From positions 124,001 through 188,000 of the forward strand of contig NZ_LRFC01000037.1 of assembly GCF_001619875.1 (NCBI RefSeq): 64,000 nt of DNA, in the 5' to 3' direction. Below are positions 19,338 through 28,106 of the stretch, one piece after another (the first letter of the stretch is position 1; each line of letters begins with the position of its first letter). The notes under the pieces were generated by a model. It saw only the letters and a list, made by a program, of their open reading frames with translations, was not told the DNA's origin and searched no databases. The position numbers and the translations under genes were made by a program. The DNA is from Fictibacillus phosphorivorans (GTDB lineage: Bacteria; Bacillota; Bacilli; Bacillales; Fictibacillaceae).

Positions 19338-19787
19338 AAAATCATGATTTTGTGTACTCGATTGCCCTTGATTGTTTTTGTTTTTATTCATAAGGTGCTG
19401 AAGTTTATCAATTACACCGGGAGCTAGGTCTAAAATTCTCTCATATAAATGCGTACTATTATCTAAGTGAATGGTCTTAATACCTGTGTTGCTTACGACA
19501 AGAAATGCTATTGGAGTAATTGAAACTCCTCCACCACTTCCTCCGCCAAACGGCATCTCTTTCGATTGACTTGATGCTCCGTGCTGCGATGTCGAACGAG
19601 AGGATTCTTCTTGATTACCGAACTCACTTCCTCCTGCAGCAAATCCAAATCCTACCTTTGATACAGTTAAAATTACACTGCCGTCAGGGGTTTCTACAGG
19701 ATCACCAATAATCGTATTTACGTCGATCATTTCTTTTAAATTTTCCATCGCGGTTTTCATCAAACCCTGGATTGGATGTTCACTCAT
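19335..19787 (-). CDS. gerW: Spore germination/sporulation protein GerW (YtfJ)
   Basis: A 150-aa protein of the GerW/YtfJ family, made in the forespore in B. subtilis and needed for normal germination. It shows the family N-terminus (HPIQGLMKTAMENLKEMID), a conserved core VSKVGFGFAAGGSEF, then the glycine-rich FGGGSGGGVSITPIAFLVV. It follows ytfI by 1 bp, in the same order as in B. subtilis. Confidence 0.92.
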   Translation of the reverse strand: MSEHPIQGLMKTAMENLKEMIDVNTIIGDPVETPDGSVILTVSKVGFGFAAGGSEFGNQEESSRSTSQHGASSQSKEMPFGGGSGGGVSITPIAFLVVSNTGIKTIHLDNSTHLYERILDLAPGVIDKLQHLMNKNKNNQGQSSTQNHDF

Positions 19788-19788
19788 T

Positions 19789-20460
19789 TTACATGCCTCC
19801 AGTCATATATTCAGAATTCACCTTAGCTGAACGACTTGACATTCGCCAGGACTTTAGGATTTTTAACATAACGACAATAGCATGCCCGATTTTAAAAGAA
19901 AACATACAAGAGAACCGCGTTTCACTATGCATGCCTTGAAAAACCGGAACGACAGAGATATTCGGACTTCCTTCGAGCTTAAAGAAAGTATTCAGGACTT
20001 GAATAGCTATTCCTTTGAAACCCCATACAGTACCAGCAGCGATGGCTGAAGATGAGGCTTCTCCAAGTCCAACCGCACTATGCCATTCTACCTTCTTTAC
20101 TTTTATCTTTTTCAAGAAAGCAGCAAGAATTTTATAAAAATGATGGATATGCTTTAGCATTTTTATGGAGTATCGGTATTGTTTTTTTATTTGCTGAAAA
20201 GATACTTTTTTCTTTTTTTCTTTTTTCTGTCCCATCGTCCCCTGCTTTTCTTCTCGAATTTTAATTGAATGGTCCTCTGCATCAACAGCTATAAGAGGCA
20301 CGTTCAATTTATATTTAATAAAACGATACATTCTTAAAGTTACAGTAATATCACTATTGTCATTACGGTGAATAAAATACACCGTAATATGAATGGTTGA
20401 TACACAGAATAAGATAAATAAAAACAGCAATATACCTAATAGAATCAAAATCCAGTTCAT
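19789..20460 (-). CDS. ytfI: YtfI, DUF2953 membrane-anchored protein
   Basis: A 223-aa protein with one N-terminal membrane segment (about residues 3-22), a basic linker (KKEKKKKVSFQQIKKQYRYS in part) and a C-terminal domain with the DUF2953 motif WHSAVGLGEASSSAIAAG. Function unknown; the constant pairing with gerW implies a sporulation role. The start codon follows GAAGGGAAGAGC. Confidence 0.82.
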   Translation of the reverse strand: MNWILILLGILLFLFILFCVSTIHITVYFIHRNDNSDITVTLRMYRFIKYKLNVPLIAVDAEDHSIKIREEKQGTMGQKKEKKKKVSFQQIKKQYRYSIKMLKHIHHFYKILAAFLKKIKVKKVEWHSAVGLGEASSSAIAAGTVWGFKGIAIQVLNTFFKLEGSPNISVVPVFQGMHSETRFSCMFSFKIGHAIVVMLKILKSWRMSSRSAKVNSEYMTGGM

Positions 20461-20606
20461 ACAAGCTCTTCCCTTCTATGCTTTCATTATGGGCAGAGGT
20501 TATTTAATCTAAACTTATCTATGTCTGTTACAATAGAAACAAGGAATTCTAATGTAAAATGAGAACACAATAATTTAAGCAGAGGAATTTTAGGAGGGAA
20601 TACTGT

Positions 20607-21404
20607 ATGACTGTGCGCAATAAGATTTTCTTTTTTTACAAGAAGGAAGATTCGATTCTAGAGAAGACTGAGCGTTTAAAAGCATTGGCAAATTCTGAAG
20701 GTTTCGAAGTTGTTGAGAATGAAAAAGAGGCGAATATTATTGCAAGCATAGGTGGTGATGGCTCGTTCTTACAAGCCGTCCGGAAAACGGGTTTTAGAGA
20801 TGACTGTTTATACGTAGGAGTCAGTACGTTAGAATCTGAGTTCTATTGTGACTTTCATATTGATGACCAGGCAGGTATGATGAGTGCGATTAAAAATGAG
20901 CAGATCGAAGTCAGGAAGTATCCCGCTTTATCGGTAAACATTGATGGACAAGGATCATTCTATTGCTTAAATGAATGTTCTCTTCGCTCATCTATAATTC
21001 GTACTCTTGAAATTGATGTGTTTATTGATGATTTGTATTTTGAAACGTTCCGCGGTGATGGGATGATTATTTCAACGCCAACTGGCAGTACAGCTTACAA
21101 TAAATCAGTCAACGGCGCAGTTGTAGACCCTATGCTTGCTTGTTATCAAATTAGTGAGCTTGCTTCCTTAAATAATAATCACTACCGTACCCTTGGCTCA
21201 TCATTCTTATTAAGTGATAACCGAAAGATGACTCTTATCATTAAACATGACAATAGTCATTATCCGATCATTGGAATGGATAATGAGGCGATGAGTATTA
21301 GGCATTGTGAAAAATTAAGTTTTGAACTAACAGATAAAAGAATCAAGACGGTAAAATTAAAAGACAATTCATTTTGGCATAAAGTAAGAAGAAGTTTTCT
21401 CTAA
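20607..21404 (+). CDS. nadF: NAD kinase (NadF/PpnK type)
   Basis: Phosphorylates NAD to NADP. The 265-aa protein has the NAD-kinase signature GGDGSFLQA (about 49-57), the NE motif LNECSLRSS and the catalytic loop TPTGSTAYNKSVNGAVVDP. Bacilli usually have two NAD kinases; this one matches the ytdI/nadF locus next to ytcJ. The B. subtilis genes yteJ and sppA, which lie between ytfI and nadF, are missing here. It diverges from ytfI. Confidence 0.93.
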   Translation: MTVRNKIFFFYKKEDSILEKTERLKALANSEGFEVVENEKEANIIASIGGDGSFLQAVRKTGFRDDCLYVGVSTLESEFYCDFHIDDQAGMMSAIKNEQIEVRKYPALSVNIDGQGSFYCLNECSLRSSIIRTLEIDVFIDDLYFETFRGDGMIISTPTGSTAYNKSVNGAVVDPMLACYQISELASLNNNHYRTLGSSFLLSDNRKMTLIIKHDNSHYPIIGMDNEAMSIRHCEKLSFELTDKRIKTVKLKDNSFWHKVRRSFL

Positions 21405-21477
21405 TTTCGTTCCAGGTTGTCGTTTTCGGTAGGCAGGGAGCCTGTCAGAAACTCTCTTCTCCATAAATCTTAAATAC

Positions 21478-21514
21478 AAAAAAGCTTGCAGTTCACACCG
21501 CAAGCTCTTTTTTA
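21478..21514. terminator. Bidirectional terminator between nadF and ytcJ
   Basis: AAAAAAGCTTGC and GCAAGCTCTTTTTT pair around a 10-base loop. It serves the convergent nadF and ytcJ genes. Confidence 0.85.
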
Positions 21515-21547
21515 ATTTGGTTCATCATAAATATGAATTATTTAAAT

Positions 21548-23137
21548 TTATGTTGTTTTCTCATAAACAATATCACCATCTACAATCGTAAATACAACAT
21601 TAACTTCGAGTATTTCATCGACTGACATCTGAAATAAATCTCGATCTAACACCGTAAAATCAGCGATATATCCTTCTTTAATCAAACCTCGTTTATCTTC
21701 TCGCATAATCGCAGCGGCACTGCCTGATGTATATATACTTATTGCCTCATACATCGTTAATTTTTGCTCAGGTACATATCCTTCATGTTTTTCTCCTGGT
21801 TTCTTTCGTGTTACAGCAGCAAAGATTCCAAGAAGAGGATTTACAGGTTCAATCGGAGCATCTGAGCCACCAGCACAGATCAACCCTTCATCAATCAATG
21901 TTCTAAACGGAAAGGCATAGGGAATTCTATCAGTTCCGAGCCTTTCAATCAGCCAAGGAAAATCTGAAGCAACAAAACCAGGCTGTATATCTAAAATGAC
22001 CGAAAGTTGTTTCATTTCTTCAATTAAATCTTCGTCTACCAGTCCAACATGGATCAAACGGTCTCTTCCATTCTTTGGTGGACATTTCTTTATAGCATCA
22101 ATCGTTTGTTTAAGAGCCATATCACCAATGGTATGTACAGCAATATTCATGTTATTTTCACGAGCGATTTTTACAAGTTGCAATAATTCCTTATCTTCGT
22201 GTATAGATACTCCTGATGTCTCGGGAGCATCATTGTATGGCTGTGACAACCAAGCTGTCCGACCACCGAAAGCTCCATCTGCAAAAATTTTCAAAGCACC
22301 GTATTCTACAAAAGGAATTTGGTATTCCTTTTCAATTTCTTTAAAGTCCTTAAGTGCTTCGTGATGAACTAATAGATGTGCTCGAAACTTTAAACGTTCC
22401 TCTTCAATAACAGATCGATAAGCTTTTAACGGTCTTTCCACATAGCCATAATAACTTAAATCTTCGGAATGACCTCCCGTAATCCCTAATGAATGAAGAT
22501 GCTGAACAGAGGTTTTCAAGGCTCGATTTAAATATTCTTGAGATACTTCTGGAACCACTTTCTTAACAAGCTCTGCTGCAGCATCATGTAATAAACCGGT
22601 TGGTTCTCCATTACTGTCCTTTACGATAATTCCACCTGCAGGATCAGGTGTTTCTTTTGTAACACCTGCTAATTCGAGAGCTTTAGAATTGGCTAAAAAG
22701 GCATGACGGCAAACTCTAGATAGGAGAACCGGACGGCCGTCTGAAATCGAATCCAGCTCATTTTTATGAAAAATTTTGCGGTCGATAAAATTGTTCTCAT
22801 TCCACCCCTCACCAATCAGCCATTCCTCTGAGTGAAGCGTGTTTACTTTCTCTCGCAGTGCGCTTTCCATTTCTTCAGCGGATGTCATTTCTGAGAGATC
22901 TAATCTGATTAATTTCTCACCATGACCAATCAGATGCAAATGACTATCTACAAATCCTGGATACATCACATTTTCTTGTAGATCCATTTTTTTTTCAATG
23001 CGTTCACTATACTTGTCTGTTAAATGCTCTTCAGTCCCGGTTTCTACGATCAAACCGTTCTCCACAAATACCGCTTCACTAAATTCACCTTCAGTTACCA
23101 TTGTACAAATCTTTCCATTATGAAACAAAGTCCCCAC
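21548..23137 (-). CDS. ytcJ: Amidohydrolase family protein YtcJ
   Basis: A 529-aa amidohydrolase-3 family enzyme. Metal ligands are visible in PGFVDSHLHLIGHGE (about 58-72) and HTIGDMAL (about 336-343), with a late Asp in GGSDAPIEPVNP. The family includes N-substituted formamide deformylases and similar hydrolases, but the substrate here is unknown. No signal peptide. Confidence 0.85.
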   Translation of the reverse strand: MGTLFHNGKICTMVTEGEFSEAVFVENGLIVETGTEEHLTDKYSERIEKKMDLQENVMYPGFVDSHLHLIGHGEKLIRLDLSEMTSAEEMESALREKVNTLHSEEWLIGEGWNENNFIDRKIFHKNELDSISDGRPVLLSRVCRHAFLANSKALELAGVTKETPDPAGGIIVKDSNGEPTGLLHDAAAELVKKVVPEVSQEYLNRALKTSVQHLHSLGITGGHSEDLSYYGYVERPLKAYRSVIEEERLKFRAHLLVHHEALKDFKEIEKEYQIPFVEYGALKIFADGAFGGRTAWLSQPYNDAPETSGVSIHEDKELLQLVKIARENNMNIAVHTIGDMALKQTIDAIKKCPPKNGRDRLIHVGLVDEDLIEEMKQLSVILDIQPGFVASDFPWLIERLGTDRIPYAFPFRTLIDEGLICAGGSDAPIEPVNPLLGIFAAVTRKKPGEKHEGYVPEQKLTMYEAISIYTSGSAAAIMREDKRGLIKEGYIADFTVLDRDLFQMSVDEILEVNVVFTIVDGDIVYEKTT

Positions 23138-23197
23138 GTTAATTTACCACCTTTAATGAAACACGTTTTCTAGAATAAGTATAACTTTTTTCAAACC

Positions 23198-23223
23198 AAA
23201 AAAGCAGATCAATATCTGCTTTT
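23198..23223 (-). terminator. Terminator of ytcI
   Basis: AAAAAGCAGAT-CAAT-ATCTGCTTTT hairpin with T-run on the minus strand, between ytcI and ytcJ. Confidence 0.8.
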
Positions 23224-23288
23224 CGTAGCTCTTTTTAAAAGCTGTTTTCGCAATCGCAAACATCTTTTGCATTCAAAATCAATAGAAA

Positions 23289-24875
23289 TCATCTTGTTTT
23301 TGAAGCTTCTAACTGACGAAGTTCAATACGCCGAATCTTACCTGATGTTGTTTTCGGTAGATCGCTTACATATTCGATCGACCTTGGGTATTTATATGGA
23401 GCCGTAAGCTGCTTCACGTGTTCTTGGAGTTCTTTCGTTAAGGTATCCTTGTCAGCCGATTCGTCGCGGAGTACGACAAAGGCCTTAACAATATGTCCTC
23501 TAATCTCATCAGGACTTGCAACTACAGCGCATTCTTTAACTGCTGAATGCTTTACGAGAGCATCCTCTACTTCAAATGGACCGATTGTATATCCAGATGA
23601 AATAATGATATCGTCTCCTCTTCCTTCAAACCAAAAGTAGCCATCAGCATCTTTCTTGGCTTTATCTCCTGTTACATAATAGTCTCCTCGAAAAGCCATC
23701 ATCGTTCGATCCTGATCTTTGTAGTACTCCTTAAAAAGAGCTGGACAATTTTTATGAACAGCAATATCTCCAACCACTCCTGCGTCTACAGGATCTCCAT
23801 TCTCATCAATGATTTCTACATCGTTCCCAGGTGTCGGTCTGCCCATAGATCCAGGTTTGATCTCCATGCCTTCCATTGTTCCGACTAACAATGTATTTTC
23901 AGTTTGTCCATAACCATCACGCACATTGATATGGAAATACTTTTCGAACGTCTCAATTACTTCTCGATTAAGTGGTTCCCCAGCAGATACAGCACTTCTC
24001 AAATGCGGTAAACGATATTGATCTAAGTTATCGACTTTTGCCATCAATCGATATTCTGTTGGCGTACAGCATAAAACAGAAATCTGCTGGTCTTGTAATA
24101 GGGTTAAATATTTTTGCGGATCAAACTTTCCTTGATACACAAATCCTGTTGATCCTGTTCCTAAAGTGGATAAGAATGGGCTCCAAATCCATTTTTGCCA
24201 GCCTGGTCCTGCAGTTGCCCAGACTTTGTCATTCTCTGATATGTTGAGCCAACTTTTTGCAGCTGTACGTATGTGAGCATAAGCCCAGCCATGTGTATGA
24301 ACAACACCTTTTGGCTGCCCAGTAGTACCTGATGTATAGGATAAGAAAGCCATGTCATCTTTAGAGGTTTCAGGGGCTTTATAGGAAACGCTTACATTAT
24401 TCGTTATGGCGTGCAGACTTAACCAGTTATCCGTTTCTCCGTTAGCGCTGATTTTATATGTAAGTGTTGGCAGGTCGTCTTTGATTTCATTCACTTGCTC
24501 TGTAAAACGATAATCTGCAATGATTGCCTTTGCTCCACTATGCTGCACACGATAACTTAAATCTTTCGCTCTTAGCATTTCAGAACACGGTATAACAGAA
24601 ATCCCTGCTTTTAAGCAGGCAATATATACAGCATACGTCTCAATTAATCGAGGCATGATGATGAGTATACGATCACCTTTTGTGAGCCCTAACTCTTCTA
24701 AAGAATTTGCAATTTGATTAGCTCGATCCAAAAGCTTTTTGTATGTAATCTCTTCGGTAACATTTTCTTCATCCATCCAGATTAAAGCTTTTTTATCAGG
24801 GTCTAAAGCGTATTTTTCCATTTCTTCTGTTAAGTTATAAACACTTGGAGCAATCAAATTCATATCACCATTCAC
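23289..24875 (-). CDS. ytcI: Acyl-CoA synthetase (YtcI, AMP-forming)
   Basis: A 528-aa ANL-superfamily ligase that activates a carboxylate as acyl-AMP, then acyl-CoA. The P-loop is SYTSGTTGQPKGVVHTHG, followed by the YGQTE adenine motif, a GRGDDIIISSGYTIG hinge region and the catalytic Lys513 in LPKTTSGKIRR. The pattern suggests medium-chain or acetate-like acids; substrate not assignable. Two starts, 24875 and 24863, both lie near GAAAGGGTGA, so the first codons are uncertain. Confidence 0.88.
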   Translation of the reverse strand: MNGDMNLIAPSVYNLTEEMEKYALDPDKKALIWMDEENVTEEITYKKLLDRANQIANSLEELGLTKGDRILIIMPRLIETYAVYIACLKAGISVIPCSEMLRAKDLSYRVQHSGAKAIIADYRFTEQVNEIKDDLPTLTYKISANGETDNWLSLHAITNNVSVSYKAPETSKDDMAFLSYTSGTTGQPKGVVHTHGWAYAHIRTAAKSWLNISENDKVWATAGPGWQKWIWSPFLSTLGTGSTGFVYQGKFDPQKYLTLLQDQQISVLCCTPTEYRLMAKVDNLDQYRLPHLRSAVSAGEPLNREVIETFEKYFHINVRDGYGQTENTLLVGTMEGMEIKPGSMGRPTPGNDVEIIDENGDPVDAGVVGDIAVHKNCPALFKEYYKDQDRTMMAFRGDYYVTGDKAKKDADGYFWFEGRGDDIIISSGYTIGPFEVEDALVKHSAVKECAVVASPDEIRGHIVKAFVVLRDESADKDTLTKELQEHVKQLTAPYKYPRSIEYVSDLPKTTSGKIRRIELRQLEASKTR

Positions 24876-24951
24876 CCTTTCGATATATTCATGTTGATCA
24901 ACTCCATTATAATATATTTTTGAAAATTTATAAAATTAAGTTTTTTTGGCC

Positions 24952-24981
24952 AATTAAAAAGGAGCGGGGACAACCCGCTCC
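24952..24981 (-). terminator. Terminator of the SASP gene
   Basis: Minus-strand GGAGCGGG-TTGT-CCCCGCTCC, then TTTTT, 17 bp after the SASP stop. Confidence 0.9.
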
Positions 24982-24997
24982 GTTAGCCATTTGCTAT

Positions 24998-25183
24998 TTA
25001 TTTTGAGTATCCACCTAGAGCTTGAGCTACTAGACGCTTAGTGATTTCTCCACCTACAGATCCGTTAGCACGTGAAGTAGAATCTGGTCCAAGGTTTACA
25101 CCGAATTCAGAAGCGATTTCATACTTCATTTGGTCTACAGCTTGTTGTGCACCTGGTACTACTAATTGGTTTTGGTTTGCCAT
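24998..25183 (-). CDS. Alpha/beta-type small acid-soluble spore protein
   Basis: A 61-aa DNA-binding spore protein that shields forespore DNA. It has the family hallmarks: an N-terminal [19 protein letters not shown], the GPR protease site YEIASEFGV (about 21-29) and the C-terminal block [16 protein letters not shown]. Locus equals B. subtilis sspA (between ytcI and thiI), but paralogs are too similar to name with certainty. The ribosome site AAAGGAGGTG is very strong. Confidence 0.95.
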   Translation of the reverse strand: MANQNQLVVPGAQQAVDQMKYEIASEFGVNLGPDSTSRANGSVGGEITKRLVAQALGGYSK

Positions 25184-25204
25184 GTTGTTTCACCTCCTTT
25201 GTAC

Positions 25205-25233
25205 TAATAATGTGTGTCGAAATGGCCGATTCA
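25205..25233 (-). promoter_or_regulatory. Candidate sigma-G promoter of the SASP gene
   Basis: On the minus strand TGAATC, 15 bp, then CATTATTA resembles the forespore sigma-G promoter (GNATR, about 16 bp, CATNNTA), about 22 bp before the start codon. The assignment rests on the gene type and this partial match. Confidence 0.4.
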
Positions 25234-25284
25234 ATTCTTGGAAATTGTTGTGTGTGTTGCCATTTTCATTGTTCATAGTGCAAA

Positions 25285-25313
25285 AGAAAAAAGCCGGCAC
25301 AAATGTGCCGACC
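25285..25313 (-). terminator. Terminator downstream of thiI and repeat copy D
   Basis: Minus-strand GTCGGCACA-TT-TGTGCCGGC then TTTTTT. Nothing else on the minus strand lies between this and the thiI stop at 25572 except repeat copy D, so it probably ends the cysteine desulfurase-thiI transcript. Confidence 0.8.
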
Positions 25314-25413
25314 TACTCGCTATAGTTTTGTTGTTATTGACCCAATATGATACTGGTTCTTCATCTAAAACAATTGTGCATTTGATTCATTTAATCCTTT
25401 ACTTCATTGACAA

Positions 25414-25542
25414 GTTGATTGGAGTGCAAGGTGTGAGACTCCTGCAGGACAGGCGGGCAGGTGAGACACTTAAGAGTGAAACGTACGGATGTGGCTCACC
25501 GCCTGCCCCGCGGAAAGCGAAGCACCTGGAACGGAAATCAAC
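25414..25542 (-). repeat. Interspersed palindromic repeat, copy D (hairpin subtype 1)
   Basis: Full-length copy of about 129 bp: plus strand GTTGATTGGAGTGCAAGGTG at one end and ACCTGGAACGGAAATCAAC at the other, with a central CACTTAAGAGTGAAAC. It lies between the thiI stop and the terminator at 25285, inside the likely 3' untranslated region. The 388-bp gap 25184-25571 holds this repeat, that terminator and the SASP promoter. Confidence 0.88.
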
Positions 25543-25571
25543 AGCAACCAAGGACTCCAGTGAGTCGTTAC

Positions 25572-26789
25572 TTAGAGCAAATCATTAAAGCTTTCGTCAG
25601 TTGATTTTCCTTCTTCAAGAATCAGCGTTTCAACAGTATTAACTGCTTCCTCTATCAATTCTTCAAGATTTTCAATTTTCTTCTCAAATTGAATCGCTTT
25701 ATCCCGCTTTGGTTTTGTTTTTGGAGCTGATGGTAAGAAAATGGTACAGCAATCTTCATATGGACGGATGGAAATCTCATATGTTCCGATCTTATGCGAG
25801 ATATTCATGATCTCAAGCTTGTCCATCGTAATAACCGGGCGCAGAATAGGCAGATTTGTTACTTCATTAATCGCATACATGCTGTGCATCGTCTGACTCG
25901 CAACTTGACCAAGGTTCTCTCCGTTTGCAATAGCCATCGCATTGTTATTTTCTGCTAATCGTTCCGTGATTCTAAGCATAACACGTCTCATAATTGTCAT
26001 GCTGTAGCTAGAAGGAATCTTATCTTTTATTGTTTGCTGAATTTTAGTAAATGGAACAACATGGAGCTTGATCTTTCCTCCGCTATAGCGGGTAAGCTCT
26101 TGCGTTAAGTCAACTACCTTTTGCTTTGCGCGTTCACTTGTAAAAGGAGGACTGTGGAAGTGTACACCTTCAATACGGACACCGCGTTTCATCGTTAAAT
26201 AACCGGCAACAGGACTGTCGATACCGCCTGAAAGCATCAGCATCGCCTTACCTCCGACACCGACTGGCAGACCACCTGCACCTTCAAACGATGTAGAACT
26301 GATATAAGTCCCTGTATCTTTCACTTCAACCTTTACATTTACGTCTGGATTATGAACATCGACTGTTATACCTTCTGTGTTTCTTAAAAGGTATCCTCCG
26401 ACTTCTTGGTTAAGTTGCATCGAATTTACAGGAAATGACTTCAAAGACCGTTTACCTGTGACTTTAAACGTTTTTTTACCTTCAATTGCTTCTTTAAGTG
26501 CTTCTAATGCGGCTTTTTGTATTTCTTCCAAATCATTTTCGGCTCTTACAGCTAAACTTATTGAATGGATTCCGAAAATATCCTGAAGGGATTTAACGAT
26601 AGGTTCATACGCATGCCCATTTAATTCAATGACAATGCGATCAAACAGTTTAGCCATTTTCAAATCGCTATATGGTCGCATCTTTCTTTTAACTGTTTCA
26701 AAAAGCTGTGATTCAAAATGTCTTCTGTTTTTACCCTTAAGTGATAATTCTCCATAACGCACTACTAAATGATCATAAATCATCTTCAT
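25572..26789 (-). CDS. thiI: tRNA 4-thiouridine synthetase ThiI
   Basis: Sulfurtransferase for 4-thiouridine at tRNA position 8 and for the thiamine thiazole sulfur. The 405-aa protein has an N-terminal ferredoxin-like/THUMP domain (about 55-165) and a PP-loop LMLSGGIDSPVAGYL (about 183-197). It lacks the C-terminal rhodanese domain of the E. coli protein, as usual in Bacilli. The start overlaps the stop of the upstream desulfurase (TAATG); an ATG two codons later (26783) after GAGG is an alternative. Confidence 0.95.
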   Translation of the reverse strand: MKMIYDHLVVRYGELSLKGKNRRHFESQLFETVKRKMRPYSDLKMAKLFDRIVIELNGHAYEPIVKSLQDIFGIHSISLAVRAENDLEEIQKAALEALKEAIEGKKTFKVTGKRSLKSFPVNSMQLNQEVGGYLLRNTEGITVDVHNPDVNVKVEVKDTGTYISSTSFEGAGGLPVGVGGKAMLMLSGGIDSPVAGYLTMKRGVRIEGVHFHSPPFTSERAKQKVVDLTQELTRYSGGKIKLHVVPFTKIQQTIKDKIPSSYSMTIMRRVMLRITERLAENNNAMAIANGENLGQVASQTMHSMYAINEVTNLPILRPVITMDKLEIMNISHKIGTYEISIRPYEDCCTIFLPSAPKTKPKRDKAIQFEKKIENLEELIEEAVNTVETLILEEGKSTDESFNDLL

Positions 26790-27931
26790 TACCTCATTAC
26801 CTTTTTAAAATTTATTATCTCTTCTTTCAATATCGCCAGTGCACGTGTTGCCTCTTCCATTGTGTTTTCATAAGAAGTACTCATTCGAATAGCAGTAGAT
26901 GCTCGTTGTTCACCTAACCCCATCTCAATGAGGATACGGCTGGAACCTCCTTGTTTCGATGAGCATGCAGAACGCGTTGACACATAAACGTCTCTTTTAT
27001 CAAGAGAATGAATAAGAACTTCTGGTTTAATGCCCAAAACTGAAAAATTGATAATATGTGGTGCAGAATGATTCTCTGGGGTATTAACTTCAACACCCTT
27101 TAATTTTCTCAATTCTTCCAGCATAAATTGCTTGATTTTAAGCAAATTCTTTTTCTTATCTTGCATCTCCAGAAGGATCAGTCTCAGTGCTTTTGCCATG
27201 GCTACGATCCCAGCAACGTTTTCTGTTCCAGCTCTTTTCTTTAATTCTTGTTCTCCACCGGTAAACAATGAAGAAAGAGAAACGCCATTTTTTACGAAAA
27301 GAACACCATTTCCTTTTAAACCGTGAATTTTATGTGCGGATATCGTGCATAAGTCGATTACCCATTCCTTTAGCGGAAGTTCGACCTTACCAACTCCCTG
27401 CACATTGTCCACATGAAAAAAGATTTTTCGATGTTGTTTCAATATCTTGCCTATTTGTTCTATAGGCTGTATTGTTCCTGTTTCATTATTCACATGAATA
27501 ATAGATACGAGTATCGTATCAGGCCGTATCTCACGTTCTAGATCTTCTATAGATATTAAGCCCTCATGATTGACAGGCAGGTAAGTTACTTCAAAACCCT
27601 TTGATTCTAAATATTGAAAGGACTCAAATGAAGATGCATGCTCAACGGAAGTGGTAATAAGGTGTTTGCCTCGATTTTGATGCTGAAATGCAATTCCTTT
27701 GATTGCGATATTATTGCCCTCTGTTCCTCCAGAAGTAAAAATAACTTCTGATGGCGCAACTTCCAGCAGCTGAGCAATTGACTTTCTTGCTTGTCCAAGT
27801 AACTTCTCAGCCTCTCCTCCCTTTGAGTGCAGAGAAGATGGGTTAGCAAAATATTTTTCAGACACCGTGACAAAAGTATCAAGAACGTCCTTATATGGCT
27901 TTGTTGTTGCACTGTTATCCAAATAAATCAT
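26789..27931 (-). CDS. Cysteine desulfurase, ThiI partner
   Basis: PLP enzyme that passes cysteine sulfur to ThiI (NifZ/IscS-like of B. subtilis). The 380-aa protein starts MIYLDNSATTKPYKDV at ATG 27931 after GGAGG; the upstream TTG in frame overlaps that ribosome site. It shows VEHASS (His stacking on PLP), the lysine motif SAHKIHGLKGNGVLF and the catalytic cysteine in TRSACSSKQGGSS. Translationally coupled to thiI. Confidence 0.93.
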   Translation of the reverse strand: MIYLDNSATTKPYKDVLDTFVTVSEKYFANPSSLHSKGGEAEKLLGQARKSIAQLLEVAPSEVIFTSGGTEGNNIAIKGIAFQHQNRGKHLITTSVEHASSFESFQYLESKGFEVTYLPVNHEGLISIEDLEREIRPDTILVSIIHVNNETGTIQPIEQIGKILKQHRKIFFHVDNVQGVGKVELPLKEWVIDLCTISAHKIHGLKGNGVLFVKNGVSLSSLFTGGEQELKKRAGTENVAGIVAMAKALRLILLEMQDKKKNLLKIKQFMLEELRKLKGVEVNTPENHSAPHIINFSVLGIKPEVLIHSLDKRDVYVSTRSACSSKQGGSSRILIEMGLGEQRASTAIRMSTSYENTMEEATRALAILKEEIINFKKVMR

Positions 27932-28070
27932 TTTTGAATCCTCCAATTATCCATTCCATACCGAATCTAAACACACATTTCATTATCATACCATAATTTA
28001 GATATGAAGCGCATCTACACTTTGTGTATAGTTTTTGTTAACCCTCTAACATTCAATCTATCTGAACAGC

Positions 28071-28106
28071 AAAAAAACTGCAGGAATAATACCTGTCAGT
28101 TTTTTA
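28071..28106 (-). terminator. Terminator of ezrA
   Basis: AAAAACTGCAGG and CCTGTCAGTTTTTT form a hairpin with one internal mismatch, overlapping the ezrA stop. Confidence 0.8.

Noticed and set aside
21405-21441. Possible eighth, decayed repeat copy after nadF (TTCGTTCCAGGTTGTCG, then GGCAGG)
   Set aside because: Only about 20 matching bases and no second end; too weak to list as a feature.
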